Source: Globisporangium splendens | Lineage: Eukaryota; Oomycota; Peronosporomycetes; Pythiales; Pythiaceae | Reading direction: 5' to 3' | Assembly (NCBI GenBank): GCA_006386115.1 | Contig: VFIW01000001.1 | Location: 62,001-126,000, forward strand | DNA: 64,000 nt | Shown here: in pieces, positions 10,641 through 21,680 of the stretch | How the letters are laid out: the number at the start of each line of letters is the position of its first letter | How positions within the stretch are numbered: position 1 is the first letter of the stretch | Program-made: the position numbers and the translations under genes | Notes under the pieces: model-generated | Told to the model about the DNA's origin: nothing | The model's database searches: none | What the model saw: only the letters and a program-made list of their open reading frames with translations

Positions 10641-12227
10641 GCGAGGGCTTGCTGCGATCTCTTCAAGTTGGTCATATGAGACATCTTCGTCGTTTTCTGC
10701 TGCTGCATCCTCTCCCGTGCTAGATATCGAGTTTGAGTTCCCTACCTGCTGCTGTCTATCGTTTGTCGGAGCGTTCAGACGTTGCTGCTTTTGTTGCACC
10801 TTCACAGTTTGGAGCACGCGCTTTTCCCAGTCCGGATACAGTTCGAAGACCATCTCTAGGGAATGTCGTGACAGCGAATAGAGGATGCACGATGTTCTCG
10901 CACGCACATATTCGTTTCGAGGGTTGTCCGAGAACAACGCATTTTCGCCAAAGAAATCCCCTAAAGTGATTTCACTCAGCTGCTTCAGTGATTTCACGTC
11001 GACCTCGATGGTACCCCCAGCTCGACTAATTGACGCGCGACTCTTACCTCGACAGTCGGATCTTTTCGGCAATGCCATTGGCAAGAGAACCGTGAGAATA
11101 CCCGTGAACACGAAATACATATCGGTGCCCTCGTCCCCTTGCCGGTACACGTAATCATCCTTCAGAATGAGTACTTGGCTGAAGTGCGATACCAGCATCC
11201 TCGTGATCGACTCTTCCATGTTGCCAAGGAAGGGCACCTTTTGGATCATGGTGTGCAAATTGATCAGTCGAATGTCAGTCATCAATGATGGAGGAAGGCA
11301 TCGTTCAAGAAGCTTTTCCTGTGTGATTGAATGGAAGCGCTTGAAGAAGAAAAACGTCTTCATCTTGGCTTCGATCGATGGTGGCAGCGTAAAGTGAGCC
11401 AGCAGATGACGCATGGATCCTAATTTCTCATTGAACTCGCGGTTTTCAGCATCCACCAGCTCGATAATATCAGCAAAGTTACCCACGACGTACGCGAACA
11501 AAAAGAAACCAGAAATCATGGTGACCACACTGAAGATGCACTGGACACTGGTTTTCGGTAGCTCTCCCTGCTGTGAGGTGGACATCAAGCCGAAGACCCA
11601 AAACACAGAAGAAAAATACTGCAGGCTGGGCTCTGCAGTCTCTACGGATGCGCCTGGAAGCCATTTGTTCGTGCCAAAATTGGTTTTTGGTGTTTCTCCA
11701 GAGCCCAGCAAATACAGTTGAGAGGCATGGGATGCAAAGTCGAAATACAGCGAACCGAAGACGTGCGCAAGCAGGAACGTGTGGTAGAGCAACTTGAACA
11801 AACGAAGTTCCATGGCAAATTTCAAGTATCGCTGTTCCAACGCTTGAAATTGCATCGGGACTTTAAGTACTCGCACAAGCTTGTTTATATTGAAGTTCTC
11901 AAGTCGGTTGGTTGTTGGGAGTATCCAATTCAGCATAAAGAATGGCAAAAGCGCAACCAAGTCGATCATGAAGGTCCATGATCGAAAGAATCTGCGTCGA
12001 ATCTTTGCCAAATTCATCACCTTGTTGCCGAACTCGTGGTAGCCAAGTCGAGCGCGCACGTACAAGTCAATGAGAAAGAAGACTTCAAGCATGACAGTAA
12101 TCCCATCGACAACCCCGTGGTTGGCCTCATCCACACCAAAGCAAATATGCAGAATCACGAGCACCTATTGCACCGTCATTGCCACGAACAACCAGGTCTC
12201 CCATAAAGCCATAAAGACCGAGTGAGG
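10641..12227 (-). pseudogene. Multi-module CNBD channel gene (minus copy), module 3
   Basis: The frame 12164-9972 holds most of module 3 in one open stretch: S2-S3 (VMLEVFFLIDLYVRAR), an S4-like segment, S5, an atypical pore (VFWVFGLMSTSQQGELP), S6 (GFFLFAYVVGNFADII), a C-linker and a CNBD. Its phosphate-binding cassette is FGENALFSDNPRNEYV, which keeps FGE but has PRN where canonical cassettes have PR(T/A). S1 is interrupted by an in-frame TAG at 12165-12167, between DPHSVFMALWETW...TVQ and VLVILHICF. Modules 1 and 2 have introns at or near that S1 position with acceptors ending TAG or CAG, so this stop may be a relic of an imprecise intron loss. Confidence 0.75.
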
Positions 12228-13774
12228 ATCGATACTATTACTCTGGCAGGTAATAACTCGAATGAACCAACTCGAGTTCTTTCCATGCGATGAGCTGCCA
12301 GCATGGTTAGAAAAAACAGATTTCGAGAGCTTGGTGTTGAGGAGCCGCTTTTCAAGTCGCGTCAATGCAGATTTAAGCGCAGGGAAAATCTCGTGCGAAA
12401 TTTCCAACTTTTGTCTCGTGAGAAACAGAACAACACATCCGCTCGAAGCTGTCGCAGTTTCGGCATATCCAGCATGAGTCTCGTCGGTTTGCAATGACCT
12501 CGTACCAAAACAGCCTCCTTGTGGAACATCCTTTGGTTTGTTGTCGGAGCTAGTCAACGCAATATTATCTTCGACGAGGAAGATCAATCCGTAGGCATTA
12601 TCTCCTTCGCGGTACAGCACTTCATCTTGTCCGTAGAGCAGAGACTGTGCATTATCGACAAAGACTCCTCAAGTTTGTTCAAGCACGAACGAACACCGGG
12701 CAGCAAGGCTAATGTCTGGAGTGCCGGCTTGCAAACACTGCGCAAAATCTCTCGTCTGTATCCCAGTGGTAAATCGACGAGCAGTTCTTCAATCAGTGCA
12801 CCTCGATGTGACGCCCACCAGTAATCCAGGAAAGTATTGACACGCTGATGAATCGCGAAAGGTGCTTTTTGCCGTCTCAGAAAAAGTTGAATTTGCGAGC
12901 GAATGGCGAAAAACTCCTTCTCTTCAAAGGCGGACGCCGTGAATCGCTTTTGGACGTTGTCGACTACGACCGCGGTGATCAAGAAACCACTGAACATGAA
13001 TAAGAGCGCTATCATGTACTGGATGTCGCTTATCGGCTCCAATCTTTCGCCCCAGTCCAGTGAGCACATTCGTCGCGTAGTAGGAGCGAAAATACTGCAT
13101 CCTTGCGACTTCCAGAACGTGCGGGTCCGTTGCATTGTACGTGACGTTCACGTGATCGATGTACATGCCATCGGGTAGTCTACGGAGCTCAATGTCGTCA
13201 CACGGGATCCAGGAATCTTCAGCTGAATTAAACCCCTCGCTATGCGTGACACTGAAGTGCATACAGCAGACCACATGTATAAGCAAGAACAGCACGAGAC
13301 AGAAGACCAGGAGGCGTTGCTTGCTGTGCAAGTGGCAAATTTTGTCAAGCTCTTGGTAGTGGCTCCAAGTTCGGAGAATCCTAGACAGACGCAGGGATTA
13401 TCAGCAGTTAGATGTCATTGGTGAGCATTGCCATCAGTTCAAGCGCGTCACAAACATGTTTCTCAAATTACGCACCTGAATAATCGCGGAATTCGTGTGA
13501 TGGCAAGATGGACCGACGGGGCAAATGTAGTATACGGAATGGCGCACAAAAGATCAAGGAGAAAAGTGCTCCGCAAGTACCGTATCGCGCTTCGTATCGG
13601 ATCGAGGATTTTCTCGGCATCGTGCATGTAGGAGTGGTTGAAGTTTACGTAGATATCGACATACAGCGCGATATCTATAAGGATGTTGAGCACAGGGATA
13701 TACCAAGTAGAGCCATCGAAAAGATCGAACGCAAGCTGCAGCGGGATGAGCACCCAGTTGGTGACCAAGACAAC
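12228..13774 (-). pseudogene. Multi-module CNBD channel gene (minus copy), module 2
   Basis: Exons 13774-13476 and 13380 onward join in phase (CAG|GTGCGT ... GTCTAG|GATT). The first carries S1-S4 (VVLVTNWVLIPLQLAF ... ITRIPRLFR) and the second S5-pore-S6. The pore reads YYATNVLTGLG and then leaves frame at a run of four G (13050-13053). Removing one G restores TGLGERLEPISDIQYM. A second shift at about 12665 separates the C-linker (SCLNKLEE) from the CNBD (LLYGQDEVLYREGD). The CNBD is degenerate and lacks a clear FGE...PR cassette (GGCFGTRSLQTDETHAG). Of the four, this pore is the closest to an ordinary K+/CNG filter. Confidence 0.75.
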
Positions 13775-13841
13775 CTACAAGCAGTCATCCCAAGGTCAGA
13801 GAGTTGGTTTCAAGGTTTAGCCAATCGCCAATGCTGCTTAC

Positions 13842-15510
13842 CTGAAGCACTAGCAGCCACCACAACCGTCGAGTCGAGTCGGCATCGATGCATTGCTCAA
13901 GAAGGAGCACTGACCACCAGCGCTTTGTCTTCGTTACAGTCGACGAGCCAGTGTACTGGCCGTAGAATACCTTGATCGAATCTGACCCTTTTCGCACTTT
14001 GCCGGTCAGAACTCGTCGCATTAGCGGAGCCGCCGAACTGCGCTTATGAGGCGATCCCGCCGGCATGATCAAAATCGGTGTGACGGCATTGCTCGACTTT
14101 TTCTTGATGTCCGGTATCACCAATCGACTCAACGGTGCGCGAAACACAGGTTCTCGTCTCACGTTGGTTTGTGCGTTTGCTTTGTCGTCGCTGCTGGCTG
14201 CTGCGGGACCTGGTGCTGACGAACTTTGATTCCCCTTTGCCTGTTGTTCTTGCGTTTTTTCCAGAAAGCGCTTGACAACTATGGATATCGAGCGAGCGAC
14301 ACGCGGATATCCATCGAGGACCTTCTCGGTGTGGAATCGTGACAGTTTGTAAAGCACACAGTAGGTCGTCGTGACCACGGTGGCTGTGCGTGGGCTGCTG
14401 GAAAACAGCGAAAGCTCTCCCACAAAGTCGTTTTTGCGTAGTTCTCGAACCTTGGCTTTGCCGACGATCACGTCCAGAACGCCCGAATGAATGATGTACA
14501 TCGCATCACCAAAGTCACCAGCCTGGAAAAGCGTGCATTGTGCGGGCAACGACACTCGCTGAAGAAGGCTCGTCAGAGCGACTACGAAGCCGTCGTTGCA
14601 GTCAGAAAACAACGGAACCCGTGCGATGGTGTCTTTCATGAGCTCGACTTGATTGTCAGTGGCAATGGAAGGGCACAACAGCTTCATCACCTCTCGTTCG
14701 TTGGAGTCGGCGTCAGTATAGTACAACTAGGTTCAGCACACGAGCGAAAAAAATCAATACCAAGACTGCCTCAAGGCATATTCAGCGTCATACGTACCCG
14801 CAGATACTCCACAGCTTGGGCTTGAAGACTCTCGCTCACTTGGTGGAAGCCCAAGATATGCTTCAGCTGATTGATCCGCCCTTCAGCAGCTTCCGCCTGC
14901 CCACTTTTGCATTTCGAGGTCATGAAAAATGTTGCACAGAGGGATGTAAAGATAGAGAACCCACAGCGTGCCACAAAAATGGTGAAGATGAGCTCGAGGA
15001 CCGAATGAGGTAATTCGCCCTCAAAGAGACCCGAGAGGATACCGAATACCCAAAGCAGTGACATCAAGTTCCTGCTTGCCGGACTTTGCTCTTCATCGGG
15101 AACTTTTGGTAGCCAGTGGTTGTAGTGATGCACGTCGTAGCCGAACGAAAATCGGATGCACGCGATTGAGTGAGAGACCAGGATAATACCGACGACAAGC
15201 TTGAAAAGTTTCAGCGCCTCAAAATGCTTGGCGTAGAGGTTGTCGAGGTTCAAGAGGTATTTTGGAAGCTGCCACAGACGAAGAAACTTGGGGGCTTCGA
15301 GAACCATGAGCGATGCCGACAGATGCACGGGAATGATTGAATACGGGAAGATCGAGATCAGGTCTAAAACAAACTCGCGGGATTTCAGGTACTTGATCCT
15401 TCTCGTTCGCAAATCGCGATGGATATTGCCGTCTTCGTAAAACCCGGTGTTGAGCTTCACATGAAAATCCAGCAAAAACAGAACTTCCCAAACGGAAAAG
15501 ACTGCTCCTT
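13842..15510 (-). pseudogene. Multi-module CNBD channel gene (minus copy), module 1, 5'-truncated
   Basis: Exons about 15510-14798 and 14726-13842, with splice signals GTACGT and CCTAG. The reading begins inside S2-S3 (VWEVLFLLDFHVKLNTGF) and lacks the N-terminus and S1 that the plus copy has. Upstream the frame hits a stop, and only 107 bp remain before the plus-gene ATG. S4-S6 follow, with a non-canonical pore (WVFGILSGLFEGELPHS), then a well-preserved CNBD whose cassette VGELSLFSSSPRTATV has the Glu and Arg that bind cyclic nucleotide phosphate/ribose in known CNBDs. With its 5' end gone and lesions downstream, this copy is probably not functional. Confidence 0.7.
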
Positions 15511-15616
15511 CTGGGATTTATTTCAGCACAGCATTTTTCCTATTCAGTGCTCGACACCTGACAGTCAAGAAGAGCATTGGATAGGCCATGCACGCGCGGT
15601 AAGAGAGCCCGTCAGC

Positions 15617-17760
15617 ATGACTGCAAGAAACCTATCGCTCTCCAAACTCTTCAATGGAAGATCGGCAACGTCCGTCAAGTCGGGGCGGTCAATGAAGTCT
15701 GCGCGGTCGGTCAAATCTACACGTTCAGCTAGATCTGGTCGATCTACGGCATCGAGGGGCAGGCGGGAATCAATCGAGATTGTATTGGAAAGCTTCCGAC
15801 TCAACACTCGCGAAGCGACTCTACTAGAAGATGAAGTCGAGGATGCGGTTGACCCGAACGCAATGGCGATCCGGATTTGGCACCAAGTGCTGCTTGGGGG
15901 CCATCTCTTTGAATTGTGCATTATCCCTTTCCTACTCACGTTCCAAGACCGCTCCGAGACAACGCTCTCAATGGGCTATTCTGCGTTTTTCGTTTGCGAA
16001 GTGCTGTTCTTTTTCGATTTCTACGTGCAAGCACACACCGGCTTCTACGAAGAAGGGAACCTGGTCAAAGATAAGCGCAGGACCCGCATGAAGTATTTTA
16101 CGTCGTATGGATTTGCACTCGACTTGATCGCAATAATCCCGCTATCGTTGTTGCCAGTGCCCGTGTCCGTCTTGAGAGCAGCACTGGACGTGCATAAGCT
16201 CATTCGCTGCTGGCGGATCAAGAAGTATGTATCCAACCTCGACGACTTTTACGCTCGGCATTTCGTTGCACTGAAATTGCTCAAGGCTGTGGCAACGACA
16301 ATGTATATGTCGCATCTTGTTGCCTGCGTGCGTTTCTGCTTCGGGTATGACGAACATCACACAAACCACTGGCTTCCGAGCGTCCCCAGCGGAGAGTTGA
16401 GCGTGAGATACAGATACCTGATGTCGTTGTTCTGGAGCTTTGGCGTACTCACGGGGCTCTTTGAAGGGGAATTGCCACACTCCATTCCAGAATTCATCTT
16501 CACGATTCTTGTGGCATTGTGTGGCTTTTCGCTGTTCGCGATGCTCTTGTCAACGTTCTTTATGGTTTCCAGATGCCAAAGTGACCGCGCAGAAGAGGTC
16601 GAAGCACGTATTAATCAGCTCAAGCATTTGCTCAGTTTCCATCGAGTCCCCGAAGACTTGCAGCAGCAAGCGATCGATTATCTAAGGGTATGTCGGCGAG
16701 ATTTGGTGTTCGATTTGTCTTCTTATGTTCATGATACTGAGTTGATGACTTCGCCCGTTTCCTACTTTTAGCGATATTACACTGACACCGAGTCCAACGA
16801 CCGAGAGGCGACCAAGCTTCTCTGCCCGTCCATTGCAAAAGACATTCAAATTGAGCTCATGAGAGCAACAGTTGCAGAAATCCCGATCTTCAAAGGCTGC
16901 AATGACCATTTCGCGACTGCACTAACAGGATTGCTCGAGATGATCGCTGTACCTGCTCAGTTTACCCTGTGGCAGGCTGGCGATTTCGGCGATGCATTGT
17001 ACATTGTTCATTCCGGTGCCATGAATGTGCTGATTAACGGTGTGAAAGTGCGTGAGATGCGGAAAGGCATTTGCTTTGGTGAGCTCTCTGTGTTTTCCAC
17101 GAGCCCAAGGACGGCAATGGTTGTGTCTGCATCATACGCAGTACTCCACAAGCTGAGCCGCTTTCATTGCGAACGCGTGGTGGAAGGTTACCCAGATTGC
17201 GCTACCATCATATCGAACCACGTCACGACGTTATTACACAATGCAAAAGCATTTACCTCAAGTGCACACAGCCAGGAGAATGCATGGTCAACAGGTGTGA
17301 GTAAAACCTCAAGCTCTTCTGGCCAGTATTCGTCGCGCCGATCCGCTTCGAACTTGCTCAGAAGAAGCATTGCACCATTTAGTGACACGAAGAAGAGCCA
17401 AGTGATCCCAATGTGCGATGAAGAGACCAAGATCCTTTCGTCTTGCGACGAAGAGCAGCAAGAATCGCTCAAGTCACCTCGAACCAGGCAAAGCACTAGA
17501 GATATGCAGATGAGCTACTACAGTCGCAACGATCCAAAGCAGCAAAGAAACAAATCTTCAGTTTGGCGCGTTTTACTTTTGAAGTCGTGCATTGACGCAG
17601 ACTCGAGGCTACGCATGTGGTGGATCCTGGTGCTGAATGTGAGTACGCTACAGTTGCATCCTTTTGTCACCTTCAGAAGAAGACTGAGCCCTCGCTAACA
17701 TGTTCTTTTTTGTCAACAGGTAAATCTGGTGTACATCTGCCTCGCTCTTTTGGGCATTTG
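15617..17760 (+). CDS. Multi-module CNBD channel gene (plus copy), module 1
   Basis: Exons 15617-16687, 16772-17638 and 17720 onward, with introns of 84 and 81 nt (GTATGT...TTTTAG and GTGAGT...CAACAG). The ATG at 15617 is chosen over an earlier in-frame start at 15419, because the intervening codons are antisense to the minus copy. The N-terminus is a run of Ser-Arg-Lys repeats (SVKSGRSMKSARSVKSTR). S1-S6 follow, with an Arg/Lys S4-like helix (LIRCWRIKKYV), a non-canonical pore (LTGLFEGELPHS) and a CNBD with a canonical cassette (FGELSVFSTSPRTAMVV). After the second intron, VNLVYICLALLG begins module 2, but the sequence then jumps to the end of the module 3 pore in another frame. This gene copy may end here or be damaged. 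Confidence 0.65.
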
Positions 17761-19165
17761 GGATCATGTCGGCGTCCAACACAGGCGACTTGCTGAAAAC
17801 AACCGGTCAGTGCGTCTTCAGCGTCATCACCATGACGTCAGGTTTCTTCCTCTTCGCGTACGTGATCGGGAATTTCATGGACATTGTCGAGCTCCTCAAC
17901 ATCGAAGACCGCGAGTTTAACGCCAAGTTGGGCTCAGTGCGCCATTTACTTGCCCATTTCAAGCTGCCACCATCCCTCGAGGAGAAACTGAAGACATTTT
18001 CCTTCTTCAAGCGATATCATTCGATCACCCAGGAGCATCTCCTGGAGCGGTGCTTGCCGCCTTCGCTGTTAACAGATATTTGGTTGGTGCATCTGAAGCC
18101 GATGATCGCAAAAGTGGCGTTCCTCCGTGGCATGAAAGGTTCAGTAACTCGAATGCTTGTGTCACAATTCAGCCAACCCGTCGTGCTTCGTGGCCAGTAC
18201 GTGTGCCGATTCGATGAAGAGGGAAGCGACATGTTTTTCGTGTTCACGGGTGTTTTGGAAGTGCTGTTGCCGATCGATGAGGTTCCGATGGAGGACGAAG
18301 ACCCAGAGTCCGCGGAGGCTGATAAACCGAGCATTGAATTCGCAAACACACCGTTGCTTGATGCCAGTAGAAACGGTGTGGCATCGAAACTCGAGACGCT
18401 AAAGAAGGTCAACGAGATTTCGGTGGGGAGCTACTTTGGCGAGAATGGACTGTTCACAAAAAGTTTACGCAATGCGCACGTGCGCGCGCAGACGTCATGT
18501 ATTTTGTACAAACTATCGCGAGAATCCTTGGAGCTTGTATTTGAGAGGTACCCGGCGTGGAAGCTCAAAGTGATTCGAATCGCGAACCTGCAGAACGAGC
18601 AGCAACGACTGAATCGACTTTCCCAGGAGGAGCAAAATCACCGCACCGATGAGAGCAGTGGATCGTCACTCCCGAGGATCGATATGCTGAACAAACGCGC
18701 CGAGAAAATGGAGGAAGAGATGCAGTTGGTTCGCATCAAGCGTAGTGACAGCGTCAAGAGAACCATCGTTCAGCCGTCGAGCGCGATCTGGCTGCGATTG
18801 TGGGAAAAATACTTCCGCAAACAGCTCCCCAGCCTGGTCCATCAATTTGTCCATGGGACAGCAGCACAGAGTGCGCTGCACCTCTTTTGGCTCCGTCTCA
18901 TGGTCTTTTGCACCGTTTTCTCGGCGATCGTCGTGCCGTATCGGATCTCGTTGGACTCAATGGATCGAGACACCACCGTGGTGCATCTCGTGAAAGGCAT
19001 CGAGCTGTTTTGCGAGATCACGTTTATCCTCGACATCTGGTTCAGCATCCGCGTGAAGGAGTGTTCGACATCAATGGAGCTGTACGAACAGAACCGTCGT
19101 GATGCGTACAAGAAAGACCGCATGCTCTGGGACGTGATCGCCGCACTCCCCTTGTATCGTATGGT
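17738..19165 (+). pseudogene. Multi-module CNBD channel gene (plus copy), fused remainder of modules 3-4
   Basis: The open frame around 17766-19229 starts at SLFWAFGIMSASNTG, matching the module 3 pore of the minus copy (SVFWVFGLMSTSQQG). It continues through S6 (GFFLFAYVIGNFMDI), C-linker and a CNBD (FGENGLFTKSLRNAHV) into S1-S3 of module 4. Module 2 and most of module 3, about 2.3 kb in the minus copy, are missing at the 17735-17755 junction, and the frame changes there. The frame ends wrongly at 19229 because of a second shift near 19155-19180 (ALPLYRMV versus APWLRLLHCFK). Confidence 0.65.
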
Positions 19166-21057
19166 ACTCGAATTTCAGCGCGCCATGGCTTCGGCTGCTT
19201 CATTGCTTCAAGGTTGTGAACATCAGTAGCTACTTGGCCGAGCTTGACCGACGCAGCGTCGCGAACGAGCTCAACCGCTTTCGCAGCATCTGGCTGCTCT
19301 ATATGCTCATGATCTACTGGGTCAGGTGCTTTTACCTCGGGATCGCGATGTACAGTGGATACAGTGACGACTGGAACTCGTGGCTCCCGTCCAAAGAAGT
19401 TGAGATCACGGACCCCGAGAATCCATCGTCGACGCAGCTCATGCTTCGCCTGCTTCGCGGGCTTTTCTACGCGACGACGGCGCTCGTCAAGAAAGGTCGC
19501 ACGTTCACGCCAGACTCGTCGCTCAACTTCGTCTTCAGCATCATCTGCTCGTTCGTTGGCTTGCTCGTGATGTCGTTCGTGATTGGCGAAGTCGCGAGTC
19601 TGTTCATCTCCTATATCGGCATCGAAGTTGACTTCCGTCGCAACCATATCGCCGTCGAGTTCTACCTGGCGCGCCTCAACGTGAGCAGTGCGCTTAAGAA
19701 ACGCGCGCACGCGTTCATGTTTTCGCTCTGGTCGTCGCACACAGGCGTCAACTACGAAGCGATTTTCCAGGAGATGCCGTTGTCGATTCGCACGGCGTGT
19801 GCATTGCATATCTCGCAGCAACTGCTCGAGCGGTTCATGGGCACGGTGTTTCGACCGATTTCCTGGAACGGATCGAGCGAATTGGAGACGTTCACGAACG
19901 CGATTGCCCAAGAATTGCGCTTTGAAGACTACCCGCGCGATGAGTTCGTCGTCGTCGAGGGCAATATCTCCAAGGCAATGTACCTCGTGATCAAGGGTCA
20001 CTTGGCGCTCCAGAGCAATACCCACAAGGCACTACTTAAACCCGTGGGGCTTCGCTCGGGGGATTTCTTTGGCGAGCGTGGGCTTCTCGGGTGTGCTGTG
20101 AGTACATTCAGTGTGCGTGCCATCCGCGCCTGCGACTTGATGTCGCTGAGCTCCGAGAGTTTGCTCAAAGTGATCAACCGCCACACGTTTTCACGGCTCG
20201 CGTTTCTCGTTGCGCAGCAATCGTATCGGAAGATCAAGGCCGAGGTCACGGCGTGGTGCTCGTCCGCTAGCATGGAAGGGCATTGTGGAAATGCGCTGCA
20301 TGCGGTGCTGCTCGAGTACCGCGCGAAAACAAAAGACAGACTGAAACGGAGGAGCTCGTCGACAGTGAATGCTCTCGCACCCGAAGACGCGTCGGATTTT
20401 CCGTCGCGGGTCAAGGCGATGGTGCGCGCATTGGAGTCGCCGACAGAGTGCTACAGCGCCTTCCGCGGGTTTCTCCAGATCGTCTCGCCACACGATCCAT
20501 TGGACTGGAAGGCGAGCTTTGGCCACACTGTGCAGCTCGCTGTCGCGCCGATTGGGGTAGATCCACACATCCCGGTTCCTGCTCAGTCTGTAGACGACGT
20601 ATCTGTGCCATCGGATAGCGCGATTCAAGAAGACACCCACGACGCAGTCGACGGCGATCCGGTCTCAGCTCGTACTGGGAGTCAGGAGATCCCTTTCCCC
20701 CGTGCTGGACCATCCATCGACCTGATCCCCATGCCGAGCATGGACGTGGCGAGCGCTGATCGCGGCGAAGAAGCACCACCGAACGGCGGCTTTGTAGAGC
20801 TGCCGCCTCGGCCACCATCAGCACTGGACACCCAGCGCAGGAGCTGCATCTACAGCTCGTCCAAAGCGCGTCTCCAGCTCGTCGAAGACAGAGACACGCT
20901 TGCTCAATTGCCAGACATCGCAAACAACGCGACCGAGGATGCAATGCACGCGGATCTCGTGGAAGATGCAGCAGCGGGAACGCGTCGTCGGAGCTCAATC
21001 GAACTCCCTGTGCTCCACGCCGCCAGCACTCAGCTGAACGACCTCAAAGGTGCGTGA
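19165..21057 (+). CDS. Multi-module CNBD channel gene (plus copy), C-terminal module 4
   Basis: One open frame from S4-S5 of module 4 to the natural C-terminus. The part before 19216 reads APWLRLLHCFKVV and joins the previous segment only across a frameshift. It has S5, a pore-like loop without GYG (LVKKGRTFTPDSS), S6 (FVGLLVMSFVIGEVASLF), a C-linker, a degenerate CNBD (FGERGLLGCAVSTFSV), and a long low-complexity acidic/Pro/Ser tail ending TQLNDLKGA. It corresponds to the decayed 8726-10640 segment of the minus copy, but is open from 19216 to the stop. Confidence 0.6.
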   Translation, partial: YSNFSAPWLRLLHCFKVVNISSYLAELDRRSVANELNRFRSIWLLYMLMIYWVRCFYLGIAMYSGYSDDWNSWLPSKEVEITDPENPSSTQLMLRLLRGLFYATTALVKKGRTFTPDSSLNFVFSIICSFVGLLVMSFVIGEVASLFISYIGIEVDFRRNHIAVEFYLARLNVSSALKKRAHAFMFSLWSSHTGVNYEAIFQEMPLSIRTACALHISQQLLERFMGTVFRPISWNGSSELETFTNAIAQELRFEDYPRDEFVVVEGNISKAMYLVIKGHLALQSNTHKALLKPVGLRSGDFFGERGLLGCAVSTFSVRAIRACDLMSLSSESLLKVINRHTFSRLAFLVAQQSYRKIKAEVTAWCSSASMEGHCGNALHAVLLEYRAKTKDRLKRRSSSTVNALAPEDASDFPSRVKAMVRALESPTECYSAFRGFLQIVSPHDPLDWKASFGHTVQLAVAPIGVDPHIPVPAQSVDDVSVPSDSAIQEDTHDAVDGDPVSARTGSQEIPFPRAGPSIDLIPMPSMDVASADRGEEAPPNGGFVELPPRPPSALDTQRRSCIYSSSKARLQLVEDRDTLAQLPDIANNATEDAMHADLVEDAAAGTRRRSSIELPVLHAASTQLNDLKGA

Positions 21058-21680
21058 TCTGCGTTCACCAACATATGGCACAGTGCCACACGGAGCGTTG
21101 TCTTAATGGATGAATGCGTGTGTGTGTGTGTGTGTGTGCATGGTGTTCGGACGCAGTGCTGCCGCCCAAGTATGCGCGTCTGCGCAGAGCGGGCTCTGCT
21201 TCGTCTGTGGATGCCACATGATCTGGTTCCCTCGGTTCCAAGTGACACACCTCGTGAAGTGCGGGCACTTGTCCGCTGCGCACTTTACCAGGCGACATTC
21301 ATTCAGTGGAACAACAGAAGAACGTAATCACCACTGCACAAACCCTCTTTTAGACAAAACCCCCACGTTTTACCAGGTAAAATCGCTGCTTCGATTTTAT
21401 TATCCTCGCCCACTCCCTGCCACAATCGCAATGGGAATAAACGTGACATGTCTGTGCATCAGGCAGACTCGCTCGAAGGCTTCGGTGAGTGAGTGCATCC
21501 TAGGCGGAGGGCGTGGGTCCATCTGTGATCTCCTCATCTGCACTCTTCTCCCACTCTTCCTCACTTCATAAAGACGCAGAGAAGCTCCTTCCCTCTCTTC
21601 TGCTTTCGCCATCACGTTGGGTTGTGCTTTTGTTCCTAGTCAGCGCGGTGCACTCTCGATACCGTAGCCCTTTTAACGAA
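21058..21680. other. Intergenic region with a (GT)n microsatellite
   Basis: 623 bp between the channel gene and the START-like pair. A GT repeat lies at about 21117-21138. Open frames here are short and unconvincing. The right part should be the promoter of the gene at 21681. Confidence 0.5.

Noticed and set aside
15419..15616. Earlier in-frame ATG of the plus channel gene
   Set aside because: These codons are antisense to the minus copy coding sequence. Homology to a real N-terminus starts with the Ser/Arg repeats after 15617.
19042..20025. 327-codon minus frame inside the plus channel gene
   Set aside because: Charged low-complexity shadow of the S5-CNBD coding strand, with no domain.
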